Source: an uncultured Bacilli bacterium (GTDB taxonomy: Bacteria; Bacillota_I; Bacilli_A; RF39; UBA660). Taken from it: 35,186 bases of DNA. This document shows positions 1 through 7,666 of the stretch, in pieces. A model generated the notes under the pieces. It saw only the letters and a program-made list of their open reading frames with translations. It was not told the DNA's origin and ran no database searches. Numbering within the stretch: position 1 is the stretch's first letter; every line of letters begins with the position of its first letter. The stretch lies in contig CAKOLH010000010.1 in the NCBI GenBank assembly GCA_934096105.1, forward strand, positions 1 through 35,186. The letters are read 5' to 3'. The translations under genes were made by a program, and so were the position numbers.

Positions 1-313
1 CAAAAGAAGATTCTGCTAGTTCTGTAGGAAAAGTAGTTAACTCTAAATATAGATTCATAGTTACATCTCTATTACAACTACTATTCTTTTTTACTTCAAT
101 ATCTTTTATAGTTCCTTCTTCTTTAGTTAATACTGGTATCATATCTACACCATTTATCGTAGATCCACCTGCAAAGGTAACTGTGGGTGTACAAATATTT
201 AGATTAACTAAAGCATTAGAACTACTCTTCCATATATAATAAGCAAAACTACTACCTACCAATAATACTAAAACTATTATTCCTATTGTTATATACAATT
301 TATTTTTTTTCAT
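1..313 (-). CDS. Membrane-anchored extracytoplasmic protein, partial (C-terminus beyond the left edge)
   Basis: The first 104 codons of a gene that runs off the left edge. ATG is at 313, preceded by a GAGGAA ribosome site. Residues 1-4 are basic (MKKN), residues 5-26 form one hydrophobic segment ending in SSFAYYIW, and the rest is a Thr/Val/Asn-rich, probably beta-rich region outside the cell, with two Cys (near residues 42 and 82). The layout fits an uncleaved anchor or a signal peptide. I do not recognise the family; a camelysin/TasA-like or surface-assembled protein is possible but only a guess. A TATAAT at about 338-343 may be its -10 box, with no good -35. Confidence 0.7.
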   Translation of the reverse strand, partial: MKKNKLYITIGIIVLVLLVGSSFAYYIWKSSSNALVNLNICTPTVTFAGGSTINGVDMIPVLTKEEGTIKDIEVKKNSSCNRDVTMNLYLELTTFPTELAESSF

Positions 314-400
314 AATAATTCCTCATTTTTATTATTATACCTTACATATAGTAATTTTACCATAAGTAATATTTTTTTACAATAAATATTATAAAAAAAA

Positions 401-454
401 CATAAGGAAGACCTTAGGCTTCCTTATGCCTCTTAAGACTACAGGCTTAAGAGG
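401..454 (-). terminator. Paired-hairpin element 1, terminator after hisS
   Basis: Two adjacent perfect hairpins lie just after the hisS stop: stem 429-437/446-454 with loop ACTACAGG, and stem 401-410/419-428 with loop ACCTTAGG (plus-strand reading). In the direction of hisS transcription the second hairpin is followed by eight Ts (complement of 393-400), a classic intrinsic terminator. The same two-hairpin plan with related loops recurs at 13329, 14796, 19834, 28192 and 32538. Confidence 0.85.
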
Positions 455-464
455 ATATATAATA

Positions 465-1745
465 TTATTTATTAATATATTCTTTCATACCCTCTATATC
501 ATTTATATTAAACTTACTAGTAGTTTTATTTTTCATATTTTTTATTTCTATAGTACCTTCATTTACTTCGTTTTCTCCTAGTACAATAACATAAGGTACA
601 TTATTTTTATCAGCGGATTCAAATACTTTCTTTAATTTTCTATTATTCATTTCTATTAGTACTTTGATATCCTCTTTTCTTAAACTATTAGCTAGTTTTA
701 ATGATTCTATATTAGTATTCATAGGTACTATAAGTACATCATATAATACTTCATTTACTTCTTCTTTTAATATTTCACATATTGGTACGATACCAAAAGA
801 TATTCCTACGGCAGGGTATGTATTACCATCATCTATAAAGTTGGTAATTATTTTATCATATCTTCCTCCCCCTCCAATAGCGGACATAATTCTTTGTTTC
901 TTATCAAATACTTCAAATACTGTACCAGTATATATTTCTAATCCTCTAGCAAGATATGGAGTAAACTTACATTCTGTTATTTCTAGACTATTTAAGTAGT
1001 TAAATAATTCTTTTATTTCTTCTTTTCCTTCGGTAAATGTATTATTGGTAATATCTAAATTATCTAACTCTTCAATAGTACATTTGAAGTAACTAAATAG
1101 TTTATCTAGTTTTTCATCTTCTATATCATAAGAAGATAATTCTTCTTTTACTCCTCTTTCTCCTATTTTGGCTAGTTTATCTACAGATAGTATTACTTTA
1201 TTCTTGATATTTTCATCTATACCTGCTGCGAGGATGAAGCCTTCAAGTAACTTACGATTATTTACTTCTATATAGACATCTATTCCTAGTTTTTTATAAC
1301 ATAGACTAGTCATAGATAACATTTCTGCTTCGATATATGTTCCTTCTATACCACAGACATCAACATCACACTGATAGAACTCTCTTGCTCTACCTGTCTT
1401 TACTGGACCATCACGAAATACTTTTCCTACTTCGTATCTTTTTAATGGTAATGTTATATTTTTATTTACATTCATACTAATTACTTTAGAAAATGGTACT
1501 GTAAGATCATATCTTAGTCCTAGTTTTCTATCACCTTGGTCATTTAGGGTATATACTTCTTTTAGTATTTCACTACCACCAGCATACTTTGATGCTAATA
1601 GGTCATAATAACATAATATGGTAGTATCTAGTGGCATATATCCAAACTTTTCAAAAGTACTAGTTAAGGTATTTATTACTCTTCTTTTTATTAGTTCTTC
1701 TTTAGGAAGACTATCACTAGTTCCTTTTACATTCATCAACTTCAT
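465..1745 (-). CDS. hisS: Histidyl-tRNA synthetase
   Basis: Class II aminoacyl-tRNA synthetase that charges tRNA-His, 426 residues, close to the usual 420-430. Visible signatures are the N-terminal KGTSD, the GLRYDLTVPFS block, motif 2 (FRDGPVKTGRAREFYQCDVD, with the Arg that contacts ATP), the histidine-specific ARGLEIYTGTVFEVF, and glycine-rich motif 3 (AVGISFG). The last ~90 residues form the anticodon-binding domain. I chose ATG 1745 because AAAGGTGAT sits six bases upstream; a GTG nine bases further upstream lies inside that ribosome site. It is the last gene of a minus-strand run with truA, a membrane protein and a HAD phosphatase. No T-box-like leader is visible before it. Confidence 0.96.
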   Translation of the reverse strand: MKLMNVKGTSDSLPKEELIKRRVINTLTSTFEKFGYMPLDTTILCYYDLLASKYAGGSEILKEVYTLNDQGDRKLGLRYDLTVPFSKVISMNVNKNITLPLKRYEVGKVFRDGPVKTGRAREFYQCDVDVCGIEGTYIEAEMLSMTSLCYKKLGIDVYIEVNNRKLLEGFILAAGIDENIKNKVILSVDKLAKIGERGVKEELSSYDIEDEKLDKLFSYFKCTIEELDNLDITNNTFTEGKEEIKELFNYLNSLEITECKFTPYLARGLEIYTGTVFEVFDKKQRIMSAIGGGGRYDKIITNFIDDGNTYPAVGISFGIVPICEILKEEVNEVLYDVLIVPMNTNIESLKLANSLRKEDIKVLIEMNNRKLKKVFESADKNNVPYVIVLGENEVNEGTIEIKNMKNKTTSKFNINDIEGMKEYINK

Positions 1746-1756
1746 TTGTATCACCT

Positions 1757-2263
1757 TTATTCTTTAATCTTTACTTTATTTGTAAAATCTATTTCTAATA
1801 ATTCTAATAAGTCATTTATTTTAATAAATTTGCATTCTTTATTGGTATCAGAAAATTTTACTGGTATTCCACCTACTTCGCTCCAGTATTCTAAGTTAGG
1901 CATAAAGTCATCTACGAGGATGGCTCCTTTTGGATTTACTATATCGCCTTTCTTAATTATTTTTGGAACGACATTTAATTTGATGTCTGGAAGTACTGAA
2001 GTAAAGTATTTAAACTTTGCTCTTATTTCTCCTTCAGAATTAACATGAGTTAGTATTTCGACATCAAAATGTTTACTTAACTCTTTTATTTTTTCAATGG
2101 AATTGTTTATTTCTCCAGCATCTGCGATTAGTGTCTCCCATGACAAGCTTTTATAGAAGTCATCTATTTTATCTTCAGGAATACCTCTTTCTTTTATCAT
2201 TTGATAGGTATAATTTATTGTATCTAGAATTACACCATCACAATCTAAATATAGTTTTTGCAT
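1757..2263 (-). CDS. HAD-superfamily phosphatase, 5'(3')-deoxyribonucleotidase-like
   Basis: 168 residues. HAD motif I is LYLDCDGV, with nucleophile Asp7 and acid Asp9; motif II is ILTHVNS (Thr72); the C-terminal ILVDDFMPN supplies the Asp pair (118-119) that holds Mg2+. Short length and lack of a large cap fit the NT5C/5'-nucleotidase-like or 'putative nucleotidase' HAD group, but the substrate cannot be read from the sequence. ATG 2263 follows AAGGGGG. The stop is 11 bases before hisS and the gene begins 16 bases after its upstream neighbour, so it is co-transcribed with tRNA-related genes. Confidence 0.8.
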   Translation of the reverse strand: MQKLYLDCDGVILDTINYTYQMIKERGIPEDKIDDFYKSLSWETLIADAGEINNSIEKIKELSKHFDVEILTHVNSEGEIRAKFKYFTSVLPDIKLNVVPKIIKKGDIVNPKGAILVDDFMPNLEYWSEVGGIPVKFSDTNKECKFIKINDLLELLEIDFTNKVKIKE

Positions 2264-2279
2264 AATTGCCCCCTTATTT

Positions 2280-2810
2280 TTATTTTAAAGTGGTAGTTAC
2301 TTGTTCTACTCCTGTATAGTACTCGGTAATGGTACTATTTACTACTTTGATTACTGTAGGGTCCGCTACTTTTAATTCTGATATATCTGATACTACTCCT
2401 GATGGGTCGCCAACTATATTGGCATTAAATGCATCATGTAGGTCTACTTTGTATACTTTGGTAGTAAGCTTGTTAATAGTACTTGTCACTTCATTATTTT
2501 CATTAGTAGTGTCGTAGTAGTAGACATAGTATTCTTCTTCAGATTGTCTTAATGAATCTACTCCTAGTATCTTATTTGATATAGTGCTTACATTATCAGT
2601 AGTATTATTATCTTTCTTATCAAACCACTTTATGTCTTTAGTAATAAATATTCCTGTTAGTATATAAAGTATTACAAAAAATACTAATAAAACTACAATT
2701 ATTGTAATAAACTGTTTCATAGTCATTGGTTTTTCTTTACTTAGTTTTTGTACTTCTCTAACATTTTTTCCATTTCTTTTTGCTTCTTTTCTTCTTAATT
2801 CTCTTCCCAT
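2280..2810 (-). CDS. Single-pass membrane protein of unknown function
   Basis: 176 residues. Residues 1-33 are strongly basic (cytoplasmic), residues 35-56 form one hydrophobic helix, and residues 57-176 are a polar, Thr/Asn-rich domain predicted outside the cell. No catalytic motif, cysteine cluster or repeat is visible. AGAAGGATG precedes the ATG. It sits between truA and the HAD phosphatase with short gaps and is probably co-transcribed with them. I do not recognise the family. Confidence 0.75.
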   Translation of the reverse strand: MGRELRRKEAKRNGKNVREVQKLSKEKPMTMKQFITIIVVLLVFFVILYILTGIFITKDIKWFDKKDNNTTDNVSTISNKILGVDSLRQSEEEYYVYYYDTTNENNEVTSTINKLTTKVYKVDLHDAFNANIVGDPSGVVSDISELKVADPTVIKVVNSTITEYYTGVEQVTTTLK

Positions 2811-2860
2811 AATTACACATCCTTCTAATTAATTATAATATATATTTTTAACTTTGTAAA

Positions 2861-3601
2861 TTAATAAAAGACATTCTTTAGATATAATCCTTCTGGATTT
2901 GCTGTTTTACCTGCGGCTCTTCTATCTTCTTTTTTTAATATATCTATTACTTCTTCACTTTTTATTTTGCCTTCGCCGACCACGATTAGGGTACCAACGA
3001 TATTTCTTACCATATATCTTAGGAAACCTGTCCCTACGAATACGAGGGTTATTTTATTTATGTCTTTGCTATCTCTAATTATATTTGTTTGAGATATTGT
3101 TCTTACATAGTCGTCTTTTTCTTCGTCTGTTTTGGTAAATGACTTGAAATTATGTTCTCCTTCGAGATATTTCATGGCTCTTTCCATTTCGACAACATCT
3201 AATTTTTTGTTATGCTGATAGACATAGTTTCTTTCTAATGGATTATATTCACCCATGTTTAGTTTGTAGATGTATTCTTTACCTATCGCAGAGAATCTAG
3301 CATGAAAGTCCTCTGGTACTTCTTTGGCATCTTTTACATAGATATCATTTGGTAAAAGGCTGTTTAGTCCTCTTACTAGTTTGTCGGTAGTTATTTTTGT
3401 TTCTAAATCAAAGTGAACTTTTTGGTTTAGGGCATGTACTCCGGCATCAGTTCTTCCTGAAGCATGAGCATCTACTTTCTTACCTCCATTTATTTCTTTT
3501 AATGCTTTTTCTAGTTCTGACTGAACTGTTCTTTCTTTAGGCTGCTTTTGATAGCCAGAGAAGTCTGTCCCATCATAACTAATTGTAATTAAATATCTCA
3601 T
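2861..3601 (-). CDS. truA: tRNA pseudouridine(38-40) synthase
   Basis: 246 residues, full length for TruA. It converts uridines 38-40 of the tRNA anticodon arm to pseudouridine. The catalytic block ASGRTDAGVHALNQKVHF carries the nucleophile Asp52; the N-terminal ISYDGTDFSGYQKQ and C-terminal FLRYMVRNIVGTLI are also diagnostic. ATG 3601 follows AAGGAG at good spacing. It probably starts the operon truA / membrane protein / HAD / hisS, read from an extended -10 promoter just upstream. Confidence 0.96.
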   Translation of the reverse strand: MRYLITISYDGTDFSGYQKQPKERTVQSELEKALKEINGGKKVDAHASGRTDAGVHALNQKVHFDLETKITTDKLVRGLNSLLPNDIYVKDAKEVPEDFHARFSAIGKEYIYKLNMGEYNPLERNYVYQHNKKLDVVEMERAMKYLEGEHNFKSFTKTDEEKDDYVRTISQTNIIRDSKDINKITLVFVGTGFLRYMVRNIVGTLIVVGEGKIKSEEVIDILKKEDRRAAGKTANPEGLYLKNVFY

Positions 3602-3625
3602 AATACTTCGCTCCTTAATAAATTT

Positions 3626-3634
3626 ATTATATCA
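3626..3634 (-). promoter_or_regulatory. Extended -10 promoter candidate for truA operon
   Basis: On the minus strand the bases read TGATATAAT, a TGn extended -10, about 25 bases before the truA ATG. No good -35 is visible. It lies in the short gap after dinD. Confidence 0.45.
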
Positions 3635-3635
3635 T

Positions 3636-4463
3636 TTATTTGCTATTTATAAGTATGTTTTTGGTTTCTTTTTCTAATTCTTTTAGACTTTTATCTGGTG
3701 CTGGTAAATCTTCAGGCATAGTACCGCCATTTTTAGCTATTACCTCTCTAATGTTTTTACCAATATTATAGTGAGTTTTATTTGCTTCAGATTCACCCTC
3801 TATATTATCTTTTTTCAATTTTGCTTCAGTTTGGGTAATTCTAAAAAGATTAGCTGCAAGTTCTTCACTACCCATATTATCTAGAATATCTTCACGATAT
3901 CTTAATTTCTTTCTTTTAGCAATATCATTTGCTGTTTCTCCATTATATAATCCTTTATAACCAGCATTATGAAATTTATCAAAGTTCTTTACGCCGGCTT
4001 TTTTAGCAGTTTGATTTAGTGAATAGTTACCTTTTTTAGTTAGATTTCTCTGATAGAATCTTTTTTCATCTTCGCTTAAACTAGAGTAATCTCTTTCAGT
4101 AAGTTCCATTTTTCTTGTCTGTACAGCAAAATAGGTTTGAGCAAGAGCAACACTTTTCTTCCTACTATCACCATTTTGTGCTATCAAATAGCAAGCATAT
4201 CTTGATAACTTGTAATCAGTAATAATTTTTACACCACCATTTGGCATATTTGATGTTTTGGCGGCTCCGCCAAAATGGTCTGAAGCCTTATAACCACCCC
4301 ACTCACAAGCAATTTTTGCTTTATCAATTACACCTTCGAATTTTCTCCATTCGGTATATTGTAATGCTTTTTGTAACTCTCTTGCTTCCCAGTATTCATT
4401 GCCATATTCATCGGTATGTTTAATACTTTCGAATGTAATATTATTAGTTTCTAAATTATTCAT
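3636..4463 (-). CDS. dinD: DNA damage-inducible protein D
   Basis: 275 residues, essentially the length of E. coli DinD (274). Recognised along its whole length: the N-terminal EYWEARELQKALQY Bro-like block, DYKLSRYACYLIAQNGD, AQTYFAVQTRK, FHNAGYKGLY, and GSEELAANLFRITQTEAKL followed by GGTMPEDLPAPDKS. DinD of E. coli is an SOS gene whose product inhibits RecA filaments and strand exchange; the same role here is inferred. It has a very strong ribosome site (AAAGGGGG) and its own upstream region. Its neighbours are housekeeping genes (ecfT upstream, truA downstream), so it may have arrived by transfer. No LexA box was found; see the inverted repeat at 4539-4574. Confidence 0.92.
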   Translation of the reverse strand: MNNLETNNITFESIKHTDEYGNEYWEARELQKALQYTEWRKFEGVIDKAKIACEWGGYKASDHFGGAAKTSNMPNGGVKIITDYKLSRYACYLIAQNGDSRKKSVALAQTYFAVQTRKMELTERDYSSLSEDEKRFYQRNLTKKGNYSLNQTAKKAGVKNFDKFHNAGYKGLYNGETANDIAKRKKLRYREDILDNMGSEELAANLFRITQTEAKLKKDNIEGESEANKTHYNIGKNIREVIAKNGGTMPEDLPAPDKSLKELEKETKNILINSK

Positions 4464-4514
4464 TTTATCTTCCCCCTTTAATTAATTTAGTTTTATTTTT
4501 ATGTTAGTAAATTG

Positions 4515-4574
4515 TATAAAGTACTATATTTACTGCTTTTACAAAGTATCATTACTAATTTTATTACTTTGTAA
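4515..4574. promoter_or_regulatory. Inverted repeat and third half-site upstream of dinD
   Basis: A perfect 10-base inverted repeat, TTACAAAGTA (4539-4548) and TACTTTGTAA (4565-4574), has a 16-base spacer. A third related copy, TATAAAGTA, lies at 4515-4523. On the minus strand the arm at 4539-4548 overlaps a possible -35 (TTGTAA) and the third copy overlaps a possible -10 (TTTATA) for dinD, which suggests an operator. The plus strand after 4574 is T-rich, so a terminator is an alternative, but no plus-strand gene ends here. Confidence 0.5.
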
Positions 4575-4577
4575 TTT

Positions 4578-5318
4578 TTAATAACAGATTATTATAATTA
4601 GTATTAATATATTTAGTATTAGTAATAGACTATTTATTTTAGTCCATTTATTAGTACGATAGTTAGTTCTTGATTTGCCATAATTATATAATCTTATATC
4701 CATTATATCTGCGGATTCTTCTGCTCTTTTTATTGATAGAGTAAACATTGGCATTAGAATACCACTGATGCTTATTATTTTTTCTTTGATATTTTTGGTA
4801 TCAAAGTTTATTCCTCTTAGTTTTTGAGCATTTATTATTCTACTTGCTTCTTCAGTTAGTGTAGGAATATATCTTATTGATAAAGTTATTATCATGGCTA
4901 TATCTCCTACGGGGATTAATTTATTAAATGGTTTTAAGAGAGTTTCTATACCAAAGGTTAGTTCTGTTATACTAGTGGTATATGTTAGTATAGAGGAATA
5001 TAAGACAATAAATATTAGTTTAAATATATCAAATATTATTCTATTTATACTTGTAAAGAAGATTAAATCTATAATAAATATAAATATTAGAAATATTTTT
5101 ATACCATAAATATTTTTTAGGTATACTTTTATATCTATGTCACTATATAGTATAGTTAATAATAGATATAAACTAAGTAAGGTTATGTCTATATAACTAT
5201 CTATAAAGAAGATACTTATTATCATTATTATTAATGATATTATTTTAAATACTGGATTTAACTTATGAACTACTGATGATTTATTTATATATCTACCTAT
5301 GGTAATATTATTTAACAT
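4578..5318 (-). CDS. ecfT: ECF transporter transmembrane component EcfT
   Basis: 246 residues with about six hydrophobic segments. EcfT is the membrane scaffold of energy-coupling-factor vitamin/metal importers; it links two cytoplasmic ATPases to a substrate-binding S protein. The two coupling-helix signatures are visible: SIRYIPTLTEEASRIINAQK followed by LRG, and SIKRAEESADIMDIRLY. The start overlaps the end of ecfA2 by 11 bases (translational coupling). No S component lies in the window, so it probably serves S proteins encoded elsewhere (group II ECF), and the substrate cannot be named. Confidence 0.9.
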   Translation of the reverse strand: MLNNITIGRYINKSSVVHKLNPVFKIISLIIMIISIFFIDSYIDITLLSLYLLLTILYSDIDIKVYLKNIYGIKIFLIFIFIIDLIFFTSINRIIFDIFKLIFIVLYSSILTYTTSITELTFGIETLLKPFNKLIPVGDIAMIITLSIRYIPTLTEEASRIINAQKLRGINFDTKNIKEKIISISGILMPMFTLSIKRAEESADIMDIRLYNYGKSRTNYRTNKWTKINSLLLILNILILIIIICY

Positions 5319-6084
5319 TACGATATATATCTTTCATTAATTCTTTTATATCAAAAGTTAGTTCTAAGTTAATATTTTTCTTTTTATTTACAGCATTTAT
5401 AAAATCTATTATTTTTGGTATTTCTACTTTACTAGTTTTAATCTTACTAATATTATTTAATAATTCTTTCTTTACTCCTGAACTTATTATTTTACCATTT
5501 TTTAGTAGTAGATAGTTATCTGCTGCCTTTATAGCAAATTCTATATCACTTGTTAATAATATTATTGTTTTGTTATATCTAGTTTTTATTTTCTTTAATA
5601 ATTTTATTAGATATTCTTTATTTCTACTATCAAGGTTACTTGTGGGATTATCAATAATAATTAATTTAGGATTTAGTGATAATACTATTCCTAGGGCTAG
5701 ACTTTCTTTTTCACCACTTGATAATTCAAATGGACTTTTATCTAAATATTCTTTTGGTAGATTAACCATTTTTAGTGAGTCTTCTATTCTTTTGTTTATA
5801 GTACTTACTTTATAATCATATTTTTTTAAGCCAAACTCTAATTCTTCTCTTACGGTGTTAAAGATAAATGCTTCTTCAGGATTATTAAATACTACCCCGA
5901 TATTTCTTCCTTTATAGGTATTAGTTATTTTACCATCGTAATCTTTTTCAAGATTACTTATTAGATAAGTAAAGTATGATAGACTTTCTCCCGATACTAT
6001 GGTAGTTATTTTACCATCTTCAAAATCATAGTTAAACTTTTTTAAATTACTTTTATAGGTTACATTATTAAAACTTAAGGCCAT
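5308..6084 (-). CDS. ecfA2: ECF transporter ATPase subunit, degenerate (EcfA2 position)
   Basis: 258 residues with an ABC ATPase fold, second gene of the ecf module. Its nucleotide-binding motifs are badly eroded. The Walker A region (residues ~29-40) reads VSGESLSYFTYL with no GxGKS/T lysine, the Q-loop Gln is Asn67, the Walker B catalytic Glu is Asn146 (IIIDNPTSNLD), and the H-loop His is Ser179 (LLTSD). The signature is the best kept part, LSSGE (121-125). It should bind or hydrolyse ATP poorly itself but can offer its signature to EcfA1. ATG 6084 overlaps ecfA1 by 10 bases. The reading frame is intact and fits its neighbours, so it is not a pseudogene. Confidence 0.85.
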   Translation of the reverse strand: MALSFNNVTYKSNLKKFNYDFEDGKITTIVSGESLSYFTYLISNLEKDYDGKITNTYKGRNIGVVFNNPEEAFIFNTVREELEFGLKKYDYKVSTINKRIEDSLKMVNLPKEYLDKSPFELSSGEKESLALGIVLSLNPKLIIIDNPTSNLDSRNKEYLIKLLKKIKTRYNKTIILLTSDIEFAIKAADNYLLLKNGKIISSGVKKELLNNISKIKTSKVEIPKIIDFINAVNKKKNINLELTFDIKELMKDIYRNVK

Positions 6085-6884
6085 AGTTTGTTCATTACCT
6101 CGTTTTCACTAAAATATACTTTATCTAACAAATCATATAGTATTAGATTTTGGGATAGTTTTACTATAAATGGTAGTTCAAAACCTTTTCTTTCTAAATA
6201 ATCATTTTTGTAGATTTCTTCTTTTGTTTCATCTTTGATTATTTTACCATTTTCTAATACAATGATTCTATCAGAAAATAGTGTTTCTTCAAGATTATGA
6301 GTTATTAGTATTATAGTAAGTTTTTCTTCTTTTTGATATTCTTTAAGTAATTTAAAAACTAATTTTTTATCGGTATCTGTTAGTTTGTTTATTGTTTCAT
6401 CAAGTAATAATATTTTAGGACTATGAATTAAACTTGAGGCAATGGCTACTTTTGTTTTTTCACTTTCAGTCAAGAGACTTGGTTCTTTATCTAGAATATC
6501 CTCGAGTTTGAACTTTTTAGATATTATGTCTATTAAAGTAGTCATTTCATCACGAAAATAGCCTAAGTTTTCTAGTGAAAATACTAAGTCATCTCGTACT
6601 GTTTCTCCAATAAAATGGGTTTCACTATTTGCAAAGCAAACGGAAAATACTCTTCTTATTTTTTTTATGAATTGTTCATTTAATAAATAGCCATCTATGG
6701 TAATATAGCCTTCGGCTTTATATAGTCCTATTAGTATTTTGGCTAAAGTACTTTTACCTGAGCCATTCATACCTATAATTGAGACAAAAGAAGACTCTTC
6801 TATTTCTAAATTAAAATCTTTGAATAGATAATTGTCTTCAAATTTAAATGACATATTATTTACTTTGATGATTTGTCTTTTCAT
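6075..6884 (-). CDS. ecfA1: ECF transporter ATPase subunit (EcfA1 position)
   Basis: 269 residues. ATG 6884 is chosen because GAGGGTG lies six bases upstream. It has an intact Walker A (GMNGSGKST, residues 38-46), Walker B with catalytic Glu (LLLDE, Glu143) and H-loop His176 (LITHN). Its signature is abnormal: LTESE (118-122) instead of LSGGQ, and the Q-loop Gln is Ala85 (CFANSE). Paired with EcfA2, this subunit would donate the catalytic half of one working ATP site. It is the first gene of ecfA1-ecfA2-ecfT, an order common in Bacillota. Confidence 0.88.
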   Translation of the reverse strand: MKRQIIKVNNMSFKFEDNYLFKDFNLEIEESSFVSIIGMNGSGKSTLAKILIGLYKAEGYITIDGYLLNEQFIKKIRRVFSVCFANSETHFIGETVRDDLVFSLENLGYFRDEMTTLIDIISKKFKLEDILDKEPSLLTESEKTKVAIASSLIHSPKILLLDETINKLTDTDKKLVFKLLKEYQKEEKLTIILITHNLEETLFSDRIIVLENGKIIKDETKEEIYKNDYLERKGFELPFIVKLSQNLILYDLLDKVYFSENEVMNKLWP

Positions 6885-6904
6885 ACCTAACACCCTCGAT
6901 ATAT

Positions 6905-6933
6905 ATTATATATTAATTATGCTTAAAAAACAA
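6905..6933 (-). promoter_or_regulatory. Promoter candidate for the ecf operon
   Basis: Minus strand TTGTTT (28-33 of the 69xx block), 17-base spacer, TATAAT at 6905-6910. The -35 is weak and the -10 perfect. It sits about 20 bases upstream of the ecfA1 ribosome site. Confidence 0.5.
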
Positions 6934-6944
6934 GGAAATATAAA

Positions 6945-6969
6945 GAAAAAAGCATCTTAAAATTAAGAT
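6945..6969 (-). terminator. Intrinsic terminator of the 6976-7527 gene
   Basis: The minus strand reads ATCTTAATTTTAAGAT (a small AT-rich stem) followed by GCTTTTTTC, immediately after the stop at 6976. It is weak because the stem has few GC pairs. Confidence 0.55.
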
Positions 6970-6975
6970 AACTTA

Positions 6976-7527
6976 TTATTTTACTCTCTTTAGTTTTTTA
7001 TGTACTTCTTTAACTTCGCCGTAACTAAAACGATCTAAAGTATTAACATTTAGTTCTTCAGAATATATTTTATCAAAGTTTAATTCTTCTACGGCAATTT
7101 TACCTTCAGGTGTTTGTAATTCTTCATACATATCAAGAAATAAGTTTGATTTTTTTACATCTTTAATTATTGCTTTTTCTTTTAGTATTCTATTAGTTAA
7201 ATATATTGTACCACATATTGTAGCTATTGTTAGGTAGGCTTTCATAGTACCAAATTCAATACGATTAGCTATATATGAACCCGCTAATGTAGTTAATACT
7301 GCTGTATCAAAGTTCTTTTGTAAAGTATATGGTCTTAGATTTATACTTTCATTTCTTTCTTGTAATTGTTTTAACATTGTTTCTTGAACCTTTTGTTTTT
7401 GTTCTTCAGTATAATTAAAAATGTGTTCTATTCTATCATCAAGATAAAATACTGCCATGTTACTACCCATGGTGAAATAGAATTTTATAACATTACTTAA
7501 TTCTTCTGGCCCAGTGTAAAATTTCAT
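6976..7527 (-). CDS. Hypothetical protein with a hydrophobic central segment
   Basis: 183 residues, starting at ATG 7527 after AGAGGTGAT. Residues ~75-112 hold one or two hydrophobic stretches (TTLAGSYIANRI and AYLTIATICGTIYLTN); both ends are charged and look cytoplasmic. No known motif is visible. It has its own strong sigma-A promoter and terminator, so it is a single-gene unit divergent from rnhC. Family not recognised. Confidence 0.72.
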   Translation of the reverse strand: MKFYTGPEELSNVIKFYFTMGSNMAVFYLDDRIEHIFNYTEEQKQKVQETMLKQLQERNESINLRPYTLQKNFDTAVLTTLAGSYIANRIEFGTMKAYLTIATICGTIYLTNRILKEKAIIKDVKKSNLFLDMYEELQTPEGKIAVEELNFDKIYSEELNVNTLDRFSYGEVKEVHKKLKRVK

Positions 7528-7551
7528 GGTATCACCTCTTTGACAGTGACT

Positions 7552-7580
7552 ACTATAACATAGATAGAGGTTTTTTTCAA
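7552..7580 (-). promoter_or_regulatory. Sigma-A promoter of the 6976-7527 gene
   Basis: Minus strand TTGAAA (7575-7580), a 17-base spacer, TATAGT (7552-7557), about 25 bases before the ATG. Good match to the housekeeping consensus. Confidence 0.75.
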
Positions 7581-7666
7581 GGAATTTGTGTAAAATTGTC
7601 TTTTAACTATAAAGTTTTATAGACTTTCTTATGGTAATTTGATAAAATGTAAGTAAGAGGTGGAAC

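Noticed and set aside
664..999. Plus-strand open frame inside hisS
   Set aside because: Antisense shadow of a clear HisRS; no ribosome site and no family resemblance.
1746..1800. T-box riboswitch upstream of hisS
   Set aside because: Only 11 bases separate hisS from the upstream gene and no T-box sequence or specifier structure is visible.
4539..4574. Inverted repeat as the ecfT terminator
   Set aside because: In the ecfT direction no T tract follows the stem; the position over the dinD promoter fits an operator better.
5308..6084. EcfA2 as a pseudogene
   Set aside because: Frame is intact, overlaps neighbours in coupled fashion, and its losses complement those of EcfA1, which argues for selection rather than decay.
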